64,000 bases of DNA, from the NCBI GenBank assembly GCA_963691705.1, contig OY829539.1, forward strand, positions 18,894,407-18,958,406, written 5' to 3'. Shown here piece by piece: positions 57,881 through 64,000 of the stretch. Origin of the DNA: Viola odorata (Eukaryota; Streptophyta; Magnoliopsida; Malpighiales; Violaceae). The first letter of the stretch is position 1, and the number at the start of each line of letters is the position of its first letter. Made by a program: the position numbers and the translations under genes. Under the pieces are notes generated by a model that did not search any database, was not told the origin of the DNA, and saw only the letters and a list, made by a program, of their open reading frames with translations.

Positions 57881-60800
57881 TGTTGATACCCGAATTTTGA
57901 CGCCATTTTTAATTGATTTTAGCATTTCTGTTATTTACTTGATTTACTGTCATTTTTAGTTGATTTACTGTCACTAGCATTTTTAAAATTTTCATCGCGT
58001 TTTAACATCGTCAGCTTTCGAAATTGCATTTTTAATTTTTCGTCACGTATTTTCATTATTATTATCATTATTATTTTTAGCCTTAAAATCACATTTTTAA
58101 CTATCCGGCAGTCGTTTGCTAGTTTTTTCTTCATTTTAGGTCATCACATGAATTTTAGGATTTTAGTTTTTTAGCGCATTTTTTAGTATTTTTTAGTATT
58201 TTATTATTATTTTCATTCGAGCTTTTATTGGACCCGAGTAAGTTCGCTCGGACAATAGCTTGACTTTGAAATGTTTTCCATCAACTAGTTGCTAGCTTTT
58301 TTTCCGCTCGCAACGGTCTACAACTTTTAGTGTAATTTTTGGCATAACGTCATTATTTTTCCGTCCGTATGTTTCACGTTTTTGAACGAGAAAATAAACA
58401 AGTTAAACGGAAAATTTTCATTATTCGCTGTAGATGGTCAAACCCGTCGTATTTTTCTCTACGCGCTAGTACCTTCGGTTCGAAAAGTCTGAACGTTTGC
58501 TCGCAGGAATCTGCTCGAGGCCATTTAAATAAGGTAAAAGGCCATTTGATCTCAACTGTTGATCTGGACAACCAAGAAAAGTCAACCAGATCAACGGTTG
58601 ACTAATTAAGTGCATGGTGCACATGCACCATGGACGTAAACTGCAACGGAGCAGGCCACCGAGTAGCCTGCTCCCGTCGCCTCCAAGTCATTTCTTGTCC
58701 CGTCAACCATCATCACGGCCACCATAGTTACCACCTCTCCTCCCCTAGCCACCCCGATGTCATCATAGTGACGTCATCACCTCGTCTCCACCGACTCGGA
58801 AATGCTATAAATAGAAGCCTCCTCTCAACGTATTTTCGGCACCAAAATCGCAAGAAATCCTTGCTCCTTCTCCCTCTTGATTAGCTTGCTCACTTAGAGC
58901 GACAATCTTCCAGTTTAAAGCTTGAGAGAGTAAGCTTTCTCTCTCTAAGCATTTTCAGTTTTTAAGCATGTTTTTTATTTAAATTCGTTTGGCTTGATCT
59001 TGAGCAAATAAATTGTTTGTTTTTATGCCATTAATTCATGTGAATAATGTAGATTAAATACACGCTTTCAATTTTAAAAATCGTTCGCTAGATTGAGTGA
59101 ATTAATTAGTTTTCGATAATTAACGGTTTTGCCGTTTTTTTAAAATTAAATTCGGTACGAGTCAAACAAAAATTGAGGTTCGTACGATCGAGAAGTAGTC
59201 GAAGAGACGAGCGTCTCGGTATGAACGGTTTTTAAAATGGCCACCTGTGGCTGGAGCTTGGCCGCCGGCGACCAAAGAAAGAGATGATGTTCACGCGGGA
59301 AAGGTGATGGGCATTAAAATGTTTTCCTTGGGCCAGACACTATTCCTAGCCCATTTCAATTTTTCCTTTCATTTTTTTTAATTGGGCCCAGCCTATTTTC
59401 AAATTCTTTCCGAGACTTCGGATCACGCATTTTTGTAAAAATAATTCGTATGCTTCGTATGATTATTTTTCGTACTATCAACTATTTAATTTTCTGTACT
59501 TATCAACTGTTTAAATTATTTGCACTTTAAATTTCCGCAATTTACTTTCGGCAATTTAAATTCGATTATTCATTTTACCGCCTACATGGTCGGTCGCACT
59601 TTAATTATCGTAAATATCAACTGCTTTAATTTTTCGCAAGCTGCTGGAAATTCTTCCGCAATATCGACTGTTTTATTTTCTGCAAATATCAATTGTTTTA
59701 TTTTCTACAAATATCACTTGTTTATTTTCTGCAAATATCAATTGTTTAATTTTCTACAAATATCACTTGTTCATTTTCCGCAAATATCAACTGCTCTAAA
59801 TTTCCGCAAGCTGCTGGAAATTCTTCCGCAATATCAATTGTTTTATTTTCTACAAATCCTCAACTGTTTTAAATCCCCTGTGAATCATCAACTACAATCA
59901 ATTTTTCTGCACTTATCAAAACAACATTTAAATTTTGTATGCGTCAAATAAATCATTTTTCGCATGCAATCCACTCAGCATTTAATTTCATATGCGTCAA
60001 ATAAATCATTTTTCGCATGCAATCAACTCAGCATTTAATTTTCGTATGCGTGAAATCCATCATTTTTCGCATGCAATCAACACAGCATTTAAATTTCGTA
60101 TGCGTCAAATCCATCATTTCTCGCATGCAATCAACTCAGCATTTAAATTTAGTATATGTTAAATAAATCATTTCTCGAAAGCAATCATGTCAGCATTTAA
60201 ATTCTCGTATGCATCAAATAAATCATTTCTCGCATGCAATCATGTCAGCATTTAAATTTCATATGCGTAAGATAAATCATTTTTCGCATGCAATCACCTC
60301 AGCATTTAAATTTCATATGCGTCAAATCAATCATTTTTCGCATGCAATCAACTCAGCATTTCATTTTCGTATGCGTTAAATCTATCATTTCTCGCATGCA
60401 ATCAACTGTCATCATTTTTTTTCTTGCACTTATCAGACTCAGCATTTATATCTCATATGCGTAAAATCCATCAGTTTTCGTGTACAATCAACTGTCATTT
60501 AAATTTTCGCACTCATAAAATTACTTATTTATTTCTCAAGCTATCGCTAACACTCTCATTTTGTAGGTTTTAATTTCAAGCTTCGCTCGAAAGTACGCCT
60601 TTCGATTCCTTTTTATTTATTCGACGCTTTTCATAAATATCAATCGTACGCATGATATATAGAACTACTAGAATTAAAATCAACCCATATGCACAACGTG
60701 TTTAAAGAGTTGCTTAAAATGCCATGCTCATGTGATTTTAAATTCTCACTTATATTGACTGCATGTACATGGGGACTTTCGATCCCACATCAGTTTTTCA

Positions 60801-61403
60801 CTTCAAAAATCTATCATTTAAATTTGTACTCTGTTAGCAATCCATGATAGGGTCACGTAGTAAGTCATTTAATCATGCATGACCCGATGATGAAATAAGA
60901 GGGCACTCATTCAGTCTTGCGGAAAATTCAGTCCCATCACGTCACGATCAGGAATAATTAATTAGTCTTGATAAACGGTAACCCCGTCAGAAAGATCTTT
61001 TTAATTATTCCTGAGCGGTCACAATCATAGAAAAGACTAAAGTGACGATTCCTCTGAGCCCCCCCTTTTTCAAAAACACTTTTTATCAAAACACCTTTAA
61101 ACACCTCTCTCATCAACCGGTAACCATTTTCGGATGTGACTCGGGTGCCTAACACCTTCCCGAGACCATAATACGACCCCGAACCTTTTGTCTGGGGTCC
61201 AGACCCCTTTTTTGTGCCTTTAGTTTTTTTACTTATTATATTTCCTATGCCATGACGATTAAGGTTCCCTAAACCTAGCAACCAAATTAGGGTGGCGACT
61301 TCATTGCATATTGAGAGGCGGCTATTTACGCCAAGCATTGTAAGGTCCCAAATTTCGTAGCACAATCGCGAATTATTTTCCGTAATTTTCGTGGGGCGCG
61401 ACA
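57881..61403 (+). repeat. Element C 3' LTR
   Basis: 3,523 bp, collinear with 40577-44082. A short tandem duplication lies near 57945-57975, TATAAATA at 58806-58813, a lost hairpin pair near 59284-59315, an extra segment near 59535-59575, the 53-bp repeat array at about 59930-60480, and the conserved hairpin at 61138-61166. It is followed by CCGTG and D's repeats. Confidence 0.93.
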
Positions 61404-61408
61404 CCGTG
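61404..61408. repeat. Target-site duplication of element C, right copy (CCGTG)
   Basis: Matches 40572-40576. Confidence 0.93.
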
Positions 61409-61655
61409 CTAACATAGATGGCTTATTAAGATGAGGCATGCTCCGGCAACCCCGAAAGTGAAAATCCTATCCTTGTGACAACCATGCTAACATAGACGAC
61501 TCACTAAGACGAGGCACGCTCTAGGGAAAATGAAGACTCCACCTTGGAAGTGAAAATCATATCCTTGTGATGGTCGTGCTAACGTAGATGCCTCACTACG
61601 ACGAGGCACACTCCAGGGTAGGGAGAACTCAACTCCTGGAAGTGAAAACCCTATC
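61404..61655 (+). repeat. Element D 3' tandem repeats, right part
   Basis: Three units of about 85-90 bp (CGTGCTAACATAGA.G, CTCACTAAGACGAGGCACGC, AGTGAAAATCCTATCCTTGTGA) continue the array at 40420-40576. They are cut off at 61655 by E. The 3' LTR of D is not in the window. Confidence 0.85.
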
Positions 61656-64000
61656 TGTCGCGCCCCGAAAATTAACAAAAAGTTATTCGCGAGTGTGCAA
61701 CAAACTTGAGACCTTACGATGCTATGCGTAAAAGGACGCCTCGCAACATGCAATGAAGTCGCCACCCTAATTTTATCGCTAGGTTTAGGGAACCTTAATC
61801 GTCATGCATAAAAAAATAAAAAAAATAAAAAACTAACGGAACAAAAAAGGGGTCTAGACCCCAGACAAAAGGTTCGGGCTCGTATTATGGTCTCGGGAAG
61901 GTGTTAGGCTCCCGAGTCACATCCGAAAATGGTTAATGGTTGATAAGAGAGGTGTTTAAAAGGTGTTTGATAAAATGCGTTTTGAAAGGGGGCCCTCAGA
62001 GGAATCGTCACTTTAGTCTTTTCCACAATCGGGACCGTTCAGGAATAATTGATCGGTCCATTGATCGTTGGATCGATCGATTATTCCTGACTGTAGCGTG
62101 ATGGGACTGAATTTTTCGTAAGACTGAATGAGCGCCCTCTATTTCATCATCGGGCCATGCATGATTAAATTAATTACTACGTGATTCTATAATGGATAGC
62201 TTAACAGAGTACAGATTAAATGAGAGGTTTTGAAATGATAAAACTGATATGGGATCGAAGCCACCACGTACATGCAGTCAATATAAGCGAAATGTTAAAA
62301 TCAAATGAACATGTCATTTTAAGCAAGCCTTTAAACACGTTGTTCATGTGGGTTGATTTTAAATCCTAGCAATTCTATATATCATGCGTACGATTGATAT
62401 TTACGGAAAGCGTTGAATAAATAAAAGGGAACGAAAGGCGTACTTTCGAGTGAAGCTTGAATTTAAAACCTACAAGATGAGAGTGTTAGTGATAGCTCGA
62501 AAAATAAATAAGCAATTTATGAATCCGAGAATTTAAATAATGACTTGATGCATTCGAGAATTTAAATGCTAATTTAACGTATGCGAGAAATGATGATTTG
62601 ACGCATACGAAAATTTAAATGATGATTTCATAAGTGCGGAAAATTTAAATGCTGATTTGCCGAGTGCGAGAAATTAAATGTTGATTTGATGAGGTGCGGA
62701 AAATTAAATGTTGACAGTTGATAAGTGCGAAAATTTAAATGCTGATTTTAATGTATGCGAGAAATGATGATTTGACGCATACGAAAATTTAGTGATGATT
62801 TGATGAAAAGTTAAATGATTGATTTGACGAAAATTTAAACAGGTGATATTTGCAGAAAGATTTAAATGATCGATGATTTGCAGGAATTAAGCAGTTGACG
62901 ATTTGCAGAAAATTAAATGATGATTTGCGGAAAATAAAACAGTTGATGTTGCAGAAATTTAAACAATTTGATATTTGCAGAAAATAAGCAAGTTGATATT
63001 TGCAGAAAATAAACAGTTTGGTATTTGCAGAAAATAAACAGTTTGGTATTTGCAGAAAATAAACAGTTTGGTATTTGCAGAAAATAAACAGTTGATATTG
63101 TAGAAAATTAAAACAGGTGATATTGCGACCGACCATGTAGGCGGTAAATTGAATTTAAATTGCCGAAAGTAATTTGCGAAAGATTAAAGTGCAAAGAATT
63201 TAAACAGTTGATAAGTACAGAAAATTAAACAGTTGATGGTACGAAACATACGAATATTTTTACGGAAAATATGATCCGAGATTTTGAAAAGATGATAATG
63301 GGCTGGGCCCAATTTAAAATAAAAAGAAACAAGGAAATGGGCCAGGAATAGTGCTTGGCCCAAGAGAAATGAAAGAATGGTGATGGGCCAAGCCCACCAC
63401 TTTTCATACGTTGAATAGGCCATAATGGCACTATTCATCATCCCTCTCCTTGGTCGCCGGCGCTACTGCCGGCGACCAAGCTCCGGCCATCCGTGGCCGA
63501 AATTTAAAACCTTCGTACCGAGGTGCTCGTCTCCTCGACAGCTACCCGACCGTACGAACCTCAAATTTTATTTTAAACCATATCGAGTTTAATTTAGAAA
63601 AAATTACGAAACCATTAATTATCGAAACTAATCAATTCATACGATTTAGCTAACGATTAATCAAATTAAAAGCATGTATTTAATCTACAGCATGCATGTG
63701 AATTAATGGCATAAAGAAAAACAATTTATTTGATCAAAACAATGCTGAACGAATTAAAGAAAGAAAAATGCATAAAAGCGAAAGAAAAGAAAGCTTGAAA
63801 AAGCTTACTGGAAAAGCTTTGAACTGGACTATCGAAGCTCTAAAGGAGCTATCAATCAATGAGAGAGGAGAAGCAAGGCTGCTTAGAGGATTTTGGTGCC
63901 CATTTTTCGTTGAATGGCGGTGGCTTTTATAGGCCGAAGTCGCGTGGGTTGGTGGACGCAGGCGCTGTGCGTGGAGGCCGAGCGGTTGTGCTGGCGGGGT
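61656..64000 (-). mobile_element. Element E: minus-strand LTR related to element C, cut by the window edge
   Basis: Starts TGTCGCGCCCC, the reverse complement of the C LTR end. In reverse it follows the C LTR in order: conserved hairpin (61890-61918), a CGCATACG-type repeat region (62560-62830), a short TTTGCAGAAAATAAACAG array (62940-63110), GGGC hairpins (63370-63440) and a TATA box on the minus strand (63922-63931). The likeness to C is clear but diverged, so E is a separate family or subfamily. The other end and the internal region lie beyond 64000. CTATC (61651-61655) would be its left target duplication. Confidence 0.85.
63922..63931 (-). promoter_or_regulatory. LTR TATA box, element E
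   Basis: On the minus strand TATAAAAGCC, followed by a GGCACCAAAATC phrase like the one after the TATA box of C. Confidence 0.65.

Larger units (their letters stand above)
40577..61403 (+). mobile_element. Element C: Ogre-like retrotransposon with pol deletion
   Basis: 20.8 kb, with LTRs of 3,506 and 3,523 bp, an Arg-type primer-binding site, an extra ORF1 before gag, a long gag-protease, a candidate intron before RT, an RT-to-integrase deletion, and 5.6 kb of 3' non-coding sequence with a large tandem array. ORF1, the intron and tRNA-Arg priming are the recognised marks of Ogre elements. The LTRs differ by many substitutions and indels, so C is older than A and B. Confidence 0.93.

Overview
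The window is a repeat-rich block of a flowering-plant nuclear genome, probably a dicot; I cannot name the genus. I see no intact host gene, tRNA, rRNA or CRISPR array. Almost every base belongs to nested, long-LTR Ty3/gypsy retrotransposons of the Tat/Ogre type. The support is: LTRs of 2.4-3.5 kb with TG..CA ends, a primer-binding site just after the LTR that fits an Arg-type tRNA 3' end, an extra ORF before gag, a candidate intron between protease and RT, an extra archaeal-type RNase H, and large tandem repeats between pol and the polypurine tract. Letters A-F are my own labels.

Layout. Element A (307-20217) is a tandem multimer, LTR-internal-LTR-internal-LTR, with three 3,494-bp LTRs and one 5-bp target duplication (AGTCC) around the whole block. 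It sits in the 3' tail of an older element F (1-306 and 20223-20340), whose candidate LTR is 20341-21956. Element D is an old Tat-lineage pol remnant cut into three parts: 22003-23240, 38067-40576 and 61404-61655. Element B (23241-38066, duplication CCACC) is inserted in D's RT domain. Element C (40577-61403, duplication CCGTG) is inserted in D's 3' tandem repeats. Element E, a minus-strand LTR related to C, starts at 61656 and runs off the right edge.

Coding content. None of the elements is autonomous. A keeps only scraps of gag, protease and pol, although its LTRs are almost identical. B has a broken gag and no recognisable pro or pol; in their place is what looks like a captured cellular gene fragment with one CCHC knuckle and two GRF zinc fingers. 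C keeps a broken ORF1 and a gag-protease with few lesions, but RT, RNase H and the integrase core are deleted. D keeps protease, RT and two RNase H domains with nonsense mutations, and has lost the integrase core. Mobility of A, B and C would need enzymes supplied by an autonomous relative.

The most interesting signals are non-coding and shared by families that otherwise differ. They are a hairpin directly before the polypurine tract, framed by two copies of GGGGCAACTGT; a covarying hairpin near the LTR 3' end; a palindromic leader stem that resembles a dimerisation site; and GGGC/GCCC hairpins in the middle of the LTRs that covary and are lost between sister LTRs.
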